Positions 13,201-21,597 of a stretch of DNA of 64,000 nucleotides are shown piece by piece (position 1 is the stretch's first letter; each line of letters begins with the position of its first letter). Source of the DNA: Heliocidaris tuberculata (lineage: Eukaryota; Echinodermata; Echinoidea; Camarodonta; Echinometridae); NCBI GenBank assembly GCA_025618425.1, contig CM046847.1:17257766-17321765 (forward strand), written 5' to 3'. The position numbers and the translations under genes are program-made. The notes under the pieces are model-generated. The model was not told the DNA's origin, did not search any database, and saw only the letters and a list, made by a program, of their open reading frames with translations.

Positions 13201-14231
13201 ACTGCCGTAGAGTTTGTTCATAGCGAAAAGGCGGTCAGCGTAGGTAAAAGGCATTTCATTTTCATTGAAAACGGACAACATTACCTGCCCTCGAAAAACG
13301 CTATTCTCCCCAACTGTTCATAGAAGTGGAGATGATATTTTGATTTGTGTTTCTGTTTTATATCACATTTAGACTTGCCCAGAAATCTTGCAAAGCCCTC
13401 GAACAATACTTTTAGATAAACGGAGCAATAGGTTCCTAGAAAATACATGTGCCGTATTGGCCACCTGTTGCATGATATGAGAGATTTGCAAGCTTTATTA
13501 TTAACCTGTTTGTTTTGGGTTTTCATTTAGATCGATGTAAATCCAGATCATATCGTCGGGGAGACTGATTTCACCAACAATGAGGTCGTGTGTGATGTAT
13601 ATTTGACCTACAGAGTACGCATTCAAAACTGCCGATACGGTAAGACTTGGTCAACATTTATTTATTCACCTTACGGTAGTAGAAGTTTTGATTATGAGTG
13701 AGACGAATGCAATGTAAGATTTCAACTAAAGTCAGCTTGACAGCACAAACAATTTGGTGGTAAAGGATTGTTTATTTTTCAGGGTAGCCGTTGGCATTTA
13801 CGTAGGTTAGAACTATCCCTGAGCTAAAAAGAAGCTTTATCATAATACTTTATCACGCCTCAAATATGCCGTCAGTCCATTTTGTCCCCCCCCCCCCAAA
13901 AAAAAAAAAAAAAAAAAAAATCGTTCCTGTTTATTTTCTCAACACAAAAAAAAATATTTCTAAAAACGTTCCAATATGTTTTTCCCCATTGTTTTTTCGA
14001 ATAATATACTTATATACTGCATATAGCACAAAATACTGGCGAGGATTTTGAAACATATCAGATCAGTAGTTTAAATAACTATAAATGTATGCAATGCATT
14101 AATTAGGAATGCTAGTATAGGAACGTATCATCATCAAAAACATGTTTAGCTAATGTAAAATTGAAATCATAGTCGAATAATTACTCTTTCCCGAAACTGT
14201 TTTCTCCATTTTTGCAGCTGATGACTCATAA
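1059..14231 (+). CDS. Lysyl oxidase-like protein (LOXL2/3/4 type), 3' part of gene, ten coding exons
   Basis: Secreted copper-dependent amine oxidase that oxidises peptidyl lysine (in collagen and elastin) to allysine for matrix cross-linking. Spliced exons: 1059-1252, 1834-2062, 4351-4540, 5380-5534, 6837-6995, 7944-8097, 10891-11122, 11708-11957, 13531-13639, 14218-14231. Phases agree at every junction and total 1686 nt (561 aa plus stop). Domain order is three group-A SRCR domains (six cysteines each), then the LOX catalytic domain. The catalytic part keeps the copper site [13 protein letters not shown] (across a splice), the LTQ lysine in [11 protein letters not shown] and the LTQ tyrosine in [12 protein letters not shown]. 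Human LOXL2 has four SRCR domains and 774 residues, so about 210 N-terminal residues (signal peptide, SRCR1) are missing upstream. The C-terminus ends seven residues after the last cysteine, more like LOX than human LOXL2, which has a longer tail. The family is certain; assignment to LOXL2, LOXL3 or LOXL4 is not, since an invertebrate gene may predate that split. Confidence 0.95.
1253..1833 (+). other. LOXL intron
   Basis: No coding signal. It contains a short tRNA-like stretch just after the donor (separate entry) and AT-rich unique sequence. A pyrimidine-rich acceptor (TTTCGTCTTTGCAG) ends it. Confidence 0.85.
1262..1311 (+). repeat. Possible tRNA-derived SINE fragment (B-box half)
   Basis: The bases around 1288-1299 read GGTTCGACTCC, a match to the RNA polymerase III B-box consensus, followed by CTGGCC. 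No A box is visible at the right spacing, so this is at most a truncated SINE head. Low confidence because of the small size. Confidence 0.3.
1834..2062 (+). CDS. LOXL exon: second half of SRCR2 and linker
   Basis: The first base completes the asparagine codon begun in the previous exon. It carries [16 protein letters not shown] and ARC, giving the last four cysteines of SRCR2. A proline/glutamine-rich linker of about 28 residues follows toward SRCR3. The donor is CCG|GTAAGT and the exon ends in phase 0. The run KSRQRKK at its start is strongly basic. Confidence 0.9.
2298..2900 (+). repeat. Degenerate tandem array built on AAGTGCCCYTTTT
   Basis: About 20 imperfect copies of a 25-32 bp unit (consensus close to CTGATAAGTGCCCCTTTTCC) run head to tail. 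The array is preceded at 2298 by CAGAGGCGGCGCTCCTGG, which resembles the terminus of hAT-type MITEs. A diverged outlier is at 3423-3530 (GTGCCCACTTTTTTTT). The array may be internal to a transposon whose other end I could not place. Confidence 0.7.
3690..4010 (+). repeat. Degenerate tandem array of TTCGGAATTATGAACC units
   Basis: Roughly a dozen imperfect copies of a 15-25 bp unit (TTCGGAATTATGAACC and variants such as CTTCGGAATAGTGAACC) follow one another, ending near 4008 with CTTTCGGAAAAGCG. There is no coding sense on either strand. It lies in the LOXL intron, 340 bp before the SRCR3 exon. Confidence 0.75.
4351..4540 (+). CDS. LOXL exon: first half of SRCR3
   Basis: Reads [17 protein letters not shown], then [18 protein letters not shown] and RQLGFG, the canonical group-A SRCR N-terminal half. 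It contains an N-glycosylation sequon (NAS). The donor CAAG|GTAGGT leaves one base (phase 1). Its partner exon is at 5380. Confidence 0.95.
4541..5379 (+). other. LOXL intron
   Basis: No exon or clear mobile element recognised. It contains a local cluster of GTCGGT-type words near 4620-4810 (for example GGGCTGTCGGT repeated around 4700 and 4770), perhaps a decayed small repeat. Confidence 0.75.
5380..5534 (+). CDS. LOXL exon: second half of SRCR3
   Basis: Begins in phase 1, completing [12 protein letters not shown], then [10 protein letters not shown], and ends with DVGIRCN. This is the typical SRCR C-terminal half with GPIW, followed by a short linker (IPDLGVKED) to SRCR4. The donor is GAT|GTAAGT, phase 0. 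Confidence 0.95.
6086..6490. mobile_element. Palindromic MITE, about 400 bp
   Basis: The left end TATAGGTTTTCCCAGCCAA and the inverted right end TATAGGGTTTCCTGGCCAA match with few differences, and the arms remain alignable for about 70 bp (through GGTCACTCAA and CATTCAAATTAACG). The TA at both ends could be a TA target duplication as in Tc1/mariner-type insertions. It has no coding capacity. Confidence 0.8.
6496..6708. mobile_element. Palindromic MITE, about 213 bp
   Basis: The left terminus TAACTCTGAAAAAGGATTGG and the inverted right terminus TACACTCTAAAAAAAGATTG match, then share GGTCAAAANAACCAATGTGTT and GTGAATATGTGTC. The interior keeps repeating TTGGT/ACCAA words, so the whole element can fold into one hairpin. 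A possible TA duplication is present. It starts 6 bp after the previous MITE. Confidence 0.8.
6837..6995 (+). CDS. LOXL exon: first half of SRCR4
   Basis: Reads [27 protein letters not shown], then [13 protein letters not shown]. This is the N-terminal half of the SRCR domain next to the catalytic domain; human LOXL2 has CRQLGLGFA here. The donor is AGA|GTATGT, phase 0. Confidence 0.95.
6996..7943 (+). other. LOXL intron
   Basis: Contains a T-rich tract ending in a G-run (about 7233-7291). A stretch near 7604-7760 (ATCCGACATTTGCTCCAGCG and reiterated GGTTA/GTTAGG words) is similar in composition to 24170-24300 in the spondin gene, suggesting a dispersed repeat. No exon seen. Confidence 0.7.
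7944..8097 (+). CDS. LOXL exon: second half of SRCR4
   Basis: Reads [29 protein letters not shown], then ILCAH, supplying the remaining SRCR4 cysteines including an extra-loop pair (NGTC with an N-glycosylation sequon). The donor CATA|GTAAGT leaves one base that joins GT of the next exon to give serine. Confidence 0.95.
8420..9760 (-). pseudogene. Non-LTR retrotransposon reverse transcriptase remnant
   Basis: Read on the - strand, overlapping frames give [20 protein letters not shown], then [12 protein letters not shown] (9606-9364), [20 protein letters not shown] (9551-9294), [15 protein letters not shown] (9257-8928) and LTYREHF...[14 protein letters not shown] (8995-8798), then AEYCSPVW. 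These are the RT motifs in order, including the YADD catalytic box. Several frameshifts separate them and the GVPQGS block is largely lost, so the copy is dead. It is 5'-truncated with no endonuclease domain. The long + strand ORF at 8475-9068 is its antisense shadow. Confidence 0.92.
10139..10789. mobile_element. GC-rich TIR element, 651 bp
   Basis: The left end CTAGGCGTCCACTAGGGCGC and the inverted right end CTGGCGTCCACTAGAGCGCC match over about 24 bp. The interior is rich in CCGCA/TCCGGA words, unlike the AT-rich flanks, and has a perfect internal palindrome at 10297-10344. Flanks share TTAAG near both ends, but an exact target duplication is not clear. No transposase is recognised; it is a non-autonomous DNA element of unknown superfamily. 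Confidence 0.75.
10297..10344. repeat. Perfect 23 bp hairpin with 2 nt spacer
   Basis: ATTTCCGCGTCCAAATTTTG... is followed after TC by its exact reverse complement (arms 10297-10319 and 10322-10344). It lies inside the TIR element 10139-10789. The arms carry GACGCGGAAAT, which also occurs near the element ends (GACGCGGAA at 10155 and 10711). Confidence 0.9.
10891..11122 (+). CDS. LOXL exon: start of LOX catalytic domain
   Basis: Begins [20 protein letters not shown], then [33 protein letters not shown], and ends WEWHACHR. This is the LOX entry region, with the first histidines of the copper site at its end. The two-base remainder (AG) completes the last arginine in the next exon. Human LOXL2 has MLQCAMEENCLS and RRLLRFSSQIHNNG at these places. 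Confidence 0.97.
11123..11707 (+). other. LOXL intron
   Basis: Pyrimidine-rich unique sequence ending in a (CT)n tract directly joined to the acceptor (11689-11707). No mobile element recognised. Confidence 0.8.
11708..11957 (+). CDS. LOXL exon: LOX catalytic core with LTQ residues
   Basis: Continues [20 protein letters not shown], giving the remaining copper histidines, then [16 protein letters not shown] with the LTQ lysine. It ends with the [17 protein letters not shown] block that carries the LTQ tyrosine and starts the cytokine-receptor-like cysteine pattern. The donor is CGG|GTGAGC, phase 0. No catalytic residue appears to be missing. Confidence 0.97.
11958..13530 (+). other. LOXL intron
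   Basis: No exon recognised. A weak inverted repeat pairs 13021-13060 (ACAAACTCTATCGCAGTAG) with 13190-13225 (CTACTGCCGTAGAGTTTG), suggesting a small decayed palindromic element. The rest is AT-rich. Confidence 0.7.
13531..13639 (+). CDS. LOXL exon: end of LOX domain
   Basis: Reads [20 protein letters not shown], then [16 protein letters not shown], matching the final conserved block of LOX enzymes (ESDYSNNIMKC in human LOXL2). The donor TACG|GTAAGA leaves one base. If this intron is retained, translation continues in frame for about 20 codons to a TGA at 13699-13701, giving an alternative C-terminus. Confidence 0.95.
13640..14217 (+). other. Last LOXL intron
   Basis: Contains a C-run followed by an A-run (13887-13920). 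No exon recognised. It ends in the acceptor TTTTTGCAG. Confidence 0.75.
14218..14231 (+). CDS. LOXL terminal exon (coding part) with stop
   Basis: After the acceptor CCATTTTTGCAG, the bases complete an alanine and give D-D-S-stop (TAA at 14229-14231). The coding part is only 14 nt, so the choice rests on the good acceptor and the matching phase. The alternative is readthrough of the previous donor. Confidence 0.65.
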
Positions 14232-14600
14232 CCTAAAGAGCGACACTTTTTAATCAAAACTTTGAGAATGGACAAAAGCAACACCCATTATCCTGAGATT
14301 GAACCTATCAACCTGATTATGACTGCATTGTTATAGATGCTGTAAATAACAAATACAAAACTGCTTTATCCTCGCTTTTGATTTTTTGTGCCATCAGAAT
14401 ATGTACAGTGTAGAAATATTGTAAAAATGTTTTTAATCATGTCATTGTAAAAATGGAAGTTAGAAAATTATATTCGTTTTCAATGAAGGGTGTTGTAATC
14501 AATTCTACAATGAGACAAAGTCAACAATTTGAAGAACTTTAGTGAAAGGCCTGAGCCACACTTCGTATTACCATTATTAAAGAAACGGTGCTATAATTAT
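14232..14600 (+). other. Probable 3'UTR of the LOXL gene
   Basis: AT-rich sequence after the stop. The first plausible polyadenylation hexamer noticed is ATTAAA at 14576-14581. No AATAAA was seen closer. The transcript end is not proven. Confidence 0.35.
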
Positions 14601-14873
14601 GTAGGCCTTACATGATGTCGTAATCTTTAGCTATATGTTGTCGTCAATATTAGTGGTTTTTACATAAACATGAATTATTTGCGTATATGTAATGTACCAG
14701 TTCATAAATTCTTCATGTTTATGTGGATCTCAAATGCAAGACCAAGGATCCAATTGATACATCAGTGGTGGTTCGAACAATTTAAAATGGGAGATTGCAG
14801 ATTCGGCATCAGTGCACAAAATTGTCCTTGAATTGAGGTATTTGGATCCCCAACCTTATGGGACTGACAGTAG

Positions 14874-15137
14874 AGGTCTTGTGGTATAGTGGCCATTCAC
14901 TTGACTTTCAGTTAAAAAGTTGAAGGTTTGAATCCTAGCCCGGTTCTGACGTCCACTGACAAGATATTAAGCTACATTTGCCACTCCCCACTCCCCACTC
15001 CCCACTCCAGTGTAAATGGGTATATATGGTCGCTCGGCTATGACCGGGTTGAGAATATTGAAGCGCCATGAGCGTCAAGGCGTGACGGACATGAGCGCTA
15101 TACAAGAAGCCAGTACATGTATTGTTATTTTTATTCA
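14874..15137 (+). mobile_element. tRNA-derived SINE (diverged copy)
   Basis: The head has an A box TGGTATAGTGG and a B box GGTTTGAATCC at tRNA spacing. The body shares ATTAAGCTACATTTGCCACT and GTGTAAATGGGTA with the SINE at 26531-26830, so both belong to one family. A CACTCCC triplication (about 14981-15006) lies inside. The 3' end is ATT-rich. Confidence 0.8.
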
Positions 15138-15319
15138 TGGATGTCAATCTTCTAGAATTTCAGACGCATCAAAGAAATTAATCCCAGCTGACAAACCACC
15201 CAACTGGGGTGTATAGGCCCACGTCATGATAATTAAGAATACTAATTTATGTTTATTTTATCAACAGTGTATCTATAGACTGTATAGCTGTATTTCCAGG
15301 CCAATTATTATTCGTTATA

Positions 15320-16570
15320 AAGTGCATTAAAAAAGTACACGCTATGAAAATATTCTTCAAAATCATAATTTTACAATATAATTATGATTTTTTCTAATGC
15401 AATTATGGGTGAGGGTCCGTTTCATCGGAAGACATGAGTATTGCCAATAATTCACGCTTAAGTGAGTACTGGCTATTTTTGTAAAACTCGCAAAAACTCG
15501 TTTGCGCAAAAATGCCTCCGTCTTGAATTTGATCACAGTGTGTATCAGGCAGTATCTGTATGTTCTGTGTTAACCGTCAGTAATTGATTTGAACCATCAT
15601 TTAATCCTTAAACCTATACCTAACCGCATATCCACCCCTCCCTGCCACAGACACACATACCGCGCACATACACAAAAAACATTGCAGATTATGTCTTTCC
15701 TTGTTTGACTGGAGCATGTCGAAATGATGCGAATTACACTGCATTACAGAGAGATGGACTTGAAATGTTCCATTTTCATGAAGAGAGATTGAATAAAAAT
15801 CTGGTTTTGACCATTTAATGTTTTCATTTCTTTCCCCCATCTCTTCCAACCAGTTGCGGACGCGATACTGTCTGGGACATGTGGAAAGGGTGCACTGTAA
15901 TCCATGATGATATCTTTCACATGATGTAGATCTGTACATGTTTAACTGAAGAAATTTTAAAACATATTTAAAACAATAAATTTGATTCTCTTTTAACTTC
16001 TTATTCGTTATACAAGACGTTGTTTCTGGGGCCTTGAAGCTTTTAAGAGGAATAAGAAATATGAAGAAGAAAATGTGTAAATTAGGGATTTCCTCCAGTT
16101 ATTACATTTAATTTTTCCAACACTCTTCAGGTGAAATTGAGTAGTGATGCACATGATTTGTGCTAAAAAGACACCACCTGCAATGGCGGTGGTGGTTCTG
16201 GGGAGCAACCCGCCCCCTCCCCTTTATCAGTTTTTTTGATACGCCACTGTGGGTTTGCACGGTTAGGTATAGGTTTAAGGATTAAAATGATGGTTCAAAT
16301 CAATTACTGACGGTTAACACAGAACATGCAGTTACTGCCTGATACGCACTGTGGTCAAATTCAAAGACGGAGTCATTTTTGCGCAAACCAATTTTTGTGA
16401 GCTTTACAAAAGTAGCCAGTTCTCACTCAAGCGTAAAATATTGTCAATACTCATAGTGGCATCCGACGAAACAGACCCTCCCCCATTACTTGTATAAGAA
16501 AAAAAATCTCGATATTGTTGAATTATGATTTTGGAGAATATTTTCAGAGTGTATATTTTTTGATACGCTG
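15320..16570. mobile_element. Non-autonomous element with about 330 bp terminal inverted repeats
   Basis: The left arm (15320-15650) is mirrored by 16235-16570. Shared blocks include TGAAAATATTCTYCAAAATC, GTCCGTTTCATCGG/GTCTGTTTCGTCGG, TTTGCGCAAAAATG, TGTGTTAACCGTCAGTAATT and GATTTGAACCATCATTT. Termini compare AAGTGCATTAAAAAAGTACA with CAGCGTATCAAAAAATATAC, flanked by TA on both sides as in Tc1/mariner insertions. The interior shows no recognisable transposase. It shares terminal design with 50868-52485. Confidence 0.85.
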
Positions 16571-17077
16571 TATAGAGTGAGGTTTCAGAGTTGTTGGCGC
16601 TATGTCATGTTTTTACATATGTCTACCTCGCACCTTTCAACTTTAAATATACGTCCCTATAGACATGAACTCCATAGGAAGGTAAAACCGCGACTTCAAT
16701 AATAGGAGAGGCAAACATACGTTATATATTTTTATTATTTCTTTTTGTATAGTCGTTTCCATTTTTATGAATATATTTTCATGCCTTGTATTACATTGCC
16801 ACTTTTCGCTGCCCAATTGTTGAGTTTTCCCAAACAAAGAATATCGCATATTTAAATGAAACATGCCTTCTTGTGTCCTTTTCTTTTTTCTTTCCCCCCC
16901 CCCTTTTTTTTTTTTGTTGTTGTTTTGTTTTGTTTTGTTTTGTTTTGTTTGTTTTGTTGGGGTTTTTTGGGGGGTAATATATTCATAACTTATCAGATAT
17001 TGATAATGCTGATCATGTATTTTTCTGGTTTCATGAGAGGAAGTTATACTTGAATATCAAGTAAGAGTATTAGTAAG

Positions 17078-17456
17078 TAAGGAAGCGTCAAAGTGCCATT
17101 CTAATTGACGACATGACGAGATATTTCATCTTGTCAAGTCGACTTAATATCCGTATCATGTCGACATGTAAAGCTATTTAACTTACCATGTCGACTTATC
17201 AACTTTTATTAGTCGACATGGCAAAATGAATTATCTTGCGAAGACGACTTCACAAAAGGTTTATGTCATCATGACGACATACTTTTTGGGATGTCGACTT
17301 GGTAAGATAATTTATGTCGCCATGTCGACTCATAAAAGTTGATAACTCGACATGGTAAGTTAAATATCTCTATATGTTGACATGATATGGATATTCAGTC
17401 GACTTGACATGATGAAATATCTCGTCATGTCGTAGAATGGCCCTTTAACGCTTCCG
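17078..17456. mobile_element. Fold-back element rich in CATGTCGAC motifs
   Basis: The left end GGAAGCGTCAAAGTGCCATT is mirrored by AATGGCCCTTTAACGCTTCC at the right end. The arms continue through GACATGACGAGATATTTCAT, AAGTCGAC and ACTTACCATGTCGA. At least eight copies of ATGTCGAC or GTCGACAT-like words occur in both orientations, so the whole 379 bp can fold on itself. No ORF. Confidence 0.85.
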
Positions 17457-18031
17457 TAAGTAGGGATCACAGCGACAGATAAATACAGTGTGATCCAGGA
17501 CCTGTCAATCGTCGTCCGGCTGGCTAAAGGAACGTAAGCGCGTTGCACCATTCTGCTAAACACGGACACGCACTATCGCGTTAAGCAGGAGGTCGTTAGC
17601 AATAAAATACTTATAACTTCAAAAATATGTGATTATTTGATATGAAACTACTCAAATTAGGTAGTTACAATCCATTTTCAGTTTTTATTGATGAAGAGAG
17701 AAGTACCTGTCACCTGTAGAGCAATAATAAAAAATCAAAAGCGCGTTACCAGAATTTTGCTTTATGGCATGCTTTTATGTTTTTTTTTAAGGAGAGGTAT
17801 TTGAAAGGTACTTCATGTACAGTACATGTACGTTAATATTTTACAGTAGTTGCAAAAACATGTGGTTATTTAAACGACCAGTGATTTGATTTTTTTATTT
17901 TTTTTTCATTTTGAATTTCCTTCTTATACATACCGTTCTTGTAGGAATATAGTTACTTGAAAACTTCGAATTGTGAATCGAATAATAAAATTTTGAATAT
18001 ATAGATCTCTAAGACAAGTAAAAATTGTAAC

Positions 18032-18723
18032 CATAGGCGTAGCCAGGGGGCACAAGGGGGCCATGACCCCCCCCCCCCATTCCGCCCCTAAAAAAAAATG
18101 TTCAAAAAAATAATTAGGCTATCCAGCCCTCCAAATGTAGGTAGGCTTATAGGTTATAGCTTTTTGAGATTCCCACAGACTCTGATTTTTTTTTTTAATA
18201 CATGACATGAAATAAAACGAAATTAGTTCTATCACCAGAATAATTATGTTCAAAGATACCTTTGTATGTATTGTATCAAATCCAACCTTTTTGTTGCTAT
18301 GAATAATTAAATTACTTACAGAATAAAAATACAATACATGTACAAAAGAGAATGTCAAAATAAACATTGGGTAACAGTGTATTTCATTCCATTTCATTCA
18401 ATATATTACTGTTTTCGGAACTTCGGAAGGTTACATTTCATTTCTATTTCATTCATCACCATCACCGGTGCACCACCAACAAAGTCAAGTTGACGTCATA
18501 ATGGCCTCGCGCAGAGCTGACCGATCAAAATAAGATCAATATGGTGTAACGCCATCTGTGTTCCAGATTTAGGCGCTCTCCTGAGTGAATGAGGTGCACC
18601 ACAAGTGCACGGTCTTCACGGTTCACTCTGGGAGACGGCCAAGTCTCTATAATTATGCTCCTTCGCTTAGTCGATCCTCACATCTGCCCCCCCCCCTATT
18701 GAAAAATCCTGGCTACGCCACTG
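18032..18723. mobile_element. hAT-type non-autonomous element, 692 bp
   Basis: Ends are CATAGGCGTAGCCAGG and, inverted, CAGTGGCGTAGCCAGG. They are flanked by ATTGTAAC (18024-18031) and GTTGTAAC (18724-18731), an 8 bp target duplication with one mismatch, as expected for hAT insertion. Homopolymer C-runs sit just inside both ends. No transposase ORF. Confidence 0.85.
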
Positions 18724-21271
18724 GTTGTAACTATAGCCAAAACTCGTGGACTCGTGGACCTCGTAAATACTTTTCTTGACATTTCTGTGATTCAGAGATA
18801 CTCCAAATCCTGAGTTTAAAAGTTTTTTTCTTCCTAAAGTAGATTATTAAGCAAATGAAAGAGGAAATTTAACATAATTAGTTGTTTGTAATCTAAATAA
18901 TGTAGCATTTTCGTCCGTTTTGTAACTCCTGTCGACTTATAGGTATATAATAGATTGTAAGTAAACAATTTAGAAATTATCAAAACGTATATACAAAAGC
19001 CAAACAGGATCACCCATCCTTAAAGTAAATTATTTTCATGGTCTTTTTAAAGAACACTGGTAAAGTCGTGTGGGTGTGTGTCTGTGTCTATGAGTTGTTT
19101 GTGTGTAGGTGTGTGTGGGTGTGTGTGTGCGTGCGTGTGTCTACATTGAATAAATGGTGTTCGGCATATTAAGACGTGTGTGGGTGTGTCTAGCTGTGTC
19201 TGTGAGGTGTTTGTGGGTGTGGGTGTATTTTAATTTTTTTTAATGTATGTGGGGGTGTGTTTGTGACGTGTGTATTTACATGCTTATACTATTCAATATC
19301 CTATAAACGAATATATTTGCAATCCAATTTCTTTGTAATTTTCGATGAAGTTTTAAGTAATGTGAACAATGAAAAAGCAAGGCAACGCGAAATAAAGTGA
19401 GAGGATGAGAGGAGGGACAGATAGAAATAGAAAGAAAGAAAGAAAGAATTAGAAAGTTATATATAGAGGTATTTTAAAATCAAAATATTAAATCCAACCG
19501 ACAATTCATTTATTTCAAATTTTATTTCCTTCATACATTTACACCACATTGCGGCGACACTTTTCAAGTGCAATATTACATCACGCAAACAATCACTGTA
19601 CAAGATTTACAAGGAATATAAATTAATTTGTCTTCTAAATCCATTTGTATCTTACATACTTATTTACAGCTTCTGGCAATGAGGAATACAATCTTTTATT
19701 CCTTACACGAGTTTAGTAACAACCTATTTCACTTATCAAACAATTTTTGAACAAGTATTAAACTGCCAGAAAATCTCCGTATCTTTCATAACAAAAATCT
19801 TTGGTTTTAGCGACTTTAAAAGCCTATTCTTATGTCATACTTTTACATTTTATACAAATGATATCAATTTTGTTTACCAGATTCATGATTTACACGTTTT
19901 GCCTAATCGATGCTTTACAATATTAATTTAGTACAGTAACAATTTAAATCACATATGATTTTATTATTTTATGGTCAGCGTTTTCTTTAACATCATGGTC
20001 ATTAAAATTTATGAATTAACTGAATGTTCCTTACAATATTTAATATGCACTCAGATTGAGTGGCAATTGCTTTCATTCAGCGAAAGCCATATTATTATTG
20101 CTTTATACAAAATTGGTAAATTTGGGGAGGGGCTCAAACTCGTTTTTGATGGAAGAAAATATTATTGGCGTTGTTTTCCATCCTATGCGACAAGGCTTAT
20201 AATTGACCCTATCAAAGAATGGGAATTTCAAAGTGTGTTGGCTAGAGAAAGGCAACGCGAAATGTTAGAGATAGGAGAGTGAAAATCAAACTTCTATATG
20301 CTTTTATCTAGGAGCTGACCGGGAGTGGAGGCTTAAAGTTGTGGTAAATTCCCCCGGTAGTTCTTCTGATCCTGGCTTACAGTACGTAAAGTGTCAACCG
20401 TTTGACAACACCCAAAAGAGATGAATAGATATTTGATGATCTATCCAAACGTTAAACATGTTTTATTTTGGTGCCATTATTATTATCATTATCATTTACT
20501 TTTGAGAACCTTAATCCCAATTGCCTTTTATTCCAACACCAAAACCGTACGAGTTAGGTCTAGTCTTGTGACGTGGTCAGAAATGGGATTACTATTTTGG
20601 GAGAGGTGTAAACCTGGTTAAGGTACTGTGAGTATGAAATGGGATGATAATTCTTGATCTTCAGAATTCTGCTTCTTCTTCATTCCAGATGATCACGTTT
20701 CTAACCTTCTCTTTTTCTCCAATTCTACCCTAATTTTTAAAAATTCGTTTCAAGACGATCGATGACATTAGTCTCTCACGTTATCATGGGAATGACTTGA
20801 TCCTTATCACGCGAGAGTTAAAATCACAATAAGAAATATTCAAATATTTGTAAAGCGAACTTAGCTATGAAAAGTTTACTATCTTTGAGTCACTGTGGCT
20901 CAATCAAGCTCACTTCACAACACAGCCAAATCACATCACTGCACTTTATCAAATATAAATAACGTCACAAGGCAACAGCACGTATGTAATGCAAAGTGAT
21001 AGATTGGTCATTAACGAACGCCTCGTCATTAGACCCGACAGACTCGAAGGTGCTTTGGAGGTCGGAACGAAGCCTTTTCATATTAACCCTTGACCTGACA
21101 CTCGTAGCCGGATGTGCTCTAGACATTGGGGTTTAGTAAGTGCAAGGATAACTCCTTGGTAAGTGGTTGTGTTGTGTGTAAGTATGTGTGCCTTAATTAA
21201 AGCTTATATTGCAAGTTCGCAATATAGGATTACTTGCTATTACATAGTTCAAGAAGATATCTTCAGTTCCA

Positions 21272-21597
21272 TTATACGATGTACTTTCGTTTGCCCTTGG
21301 TTTCGAAGTTCCTGAGCTGTTGTTTCATGTATCGCTTCTTCTCCTTTGCAATGTGTTTCTGAGCACACTTCTTCTTCTCTGGTTTGACCAGCGCCATCAT
21401 CTTGTCGCATATGATGACGTCAACCAGATCGGGGCAAGGTTCGCCGTGGTTCTTAGGCTTCTGTTGAACGAGACGAAATCGTCGCTTCAGACCTACACGA
21501 CAAGTGGCATCACAGTGGCTCCACCCACCCCATGACGTCACTTCACAGTCTAAAGGAGTCAGTACCTGGTCAGATATCGTCGTTGTTGCTTTCGAAT
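21272..21597 (-). CDS. Spondin-2-like exon 4: TSR domain, basic tail, stop
   Basis: After the acceptor TTTGACAG the exon completes an aspartate and reads [19 protein letters not shown], then [18 protein letters not shown] and VDVIICDK. These supply the TSR tryptophan ladder (WGGW, a possible C-mannosylation site), the stacking arginines and five cysteines. The sixth cysteine follows an expanded lysine-rich loop (KPEKKKC). About 28 further residues, strongly basic, follow to TAA. Confidence 0.93.

Larger units (their letters stand above)
14601..21271. other. Intergenic region between the convergent LOXL and spondin-2-like genes
   Basis: Mostly repeats, listed separately: SINE 14874-15137, long-armed inverted-repeat element 15320-16570, fold-back 17078-17456, hAT-type element 18032-18723. 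Also an imperfect (GT)n array at about 19070-19275 and a T/G homopolymer cluster at 16897-16976. The stretch 19500-21271 lacks obvious mobile DNA and may include a long 3'UTR of the - strand gene: AATAAA occurs on the - strand at about 20527-20532 and 19507-19513. Confidence 0.7.

Noticed and set aside
19971..20282. 103-codon + strand ORF
   Set aside because: No domain or signal peptide. It lies in what may be the spondin-2-like 3'UTR, antisense.
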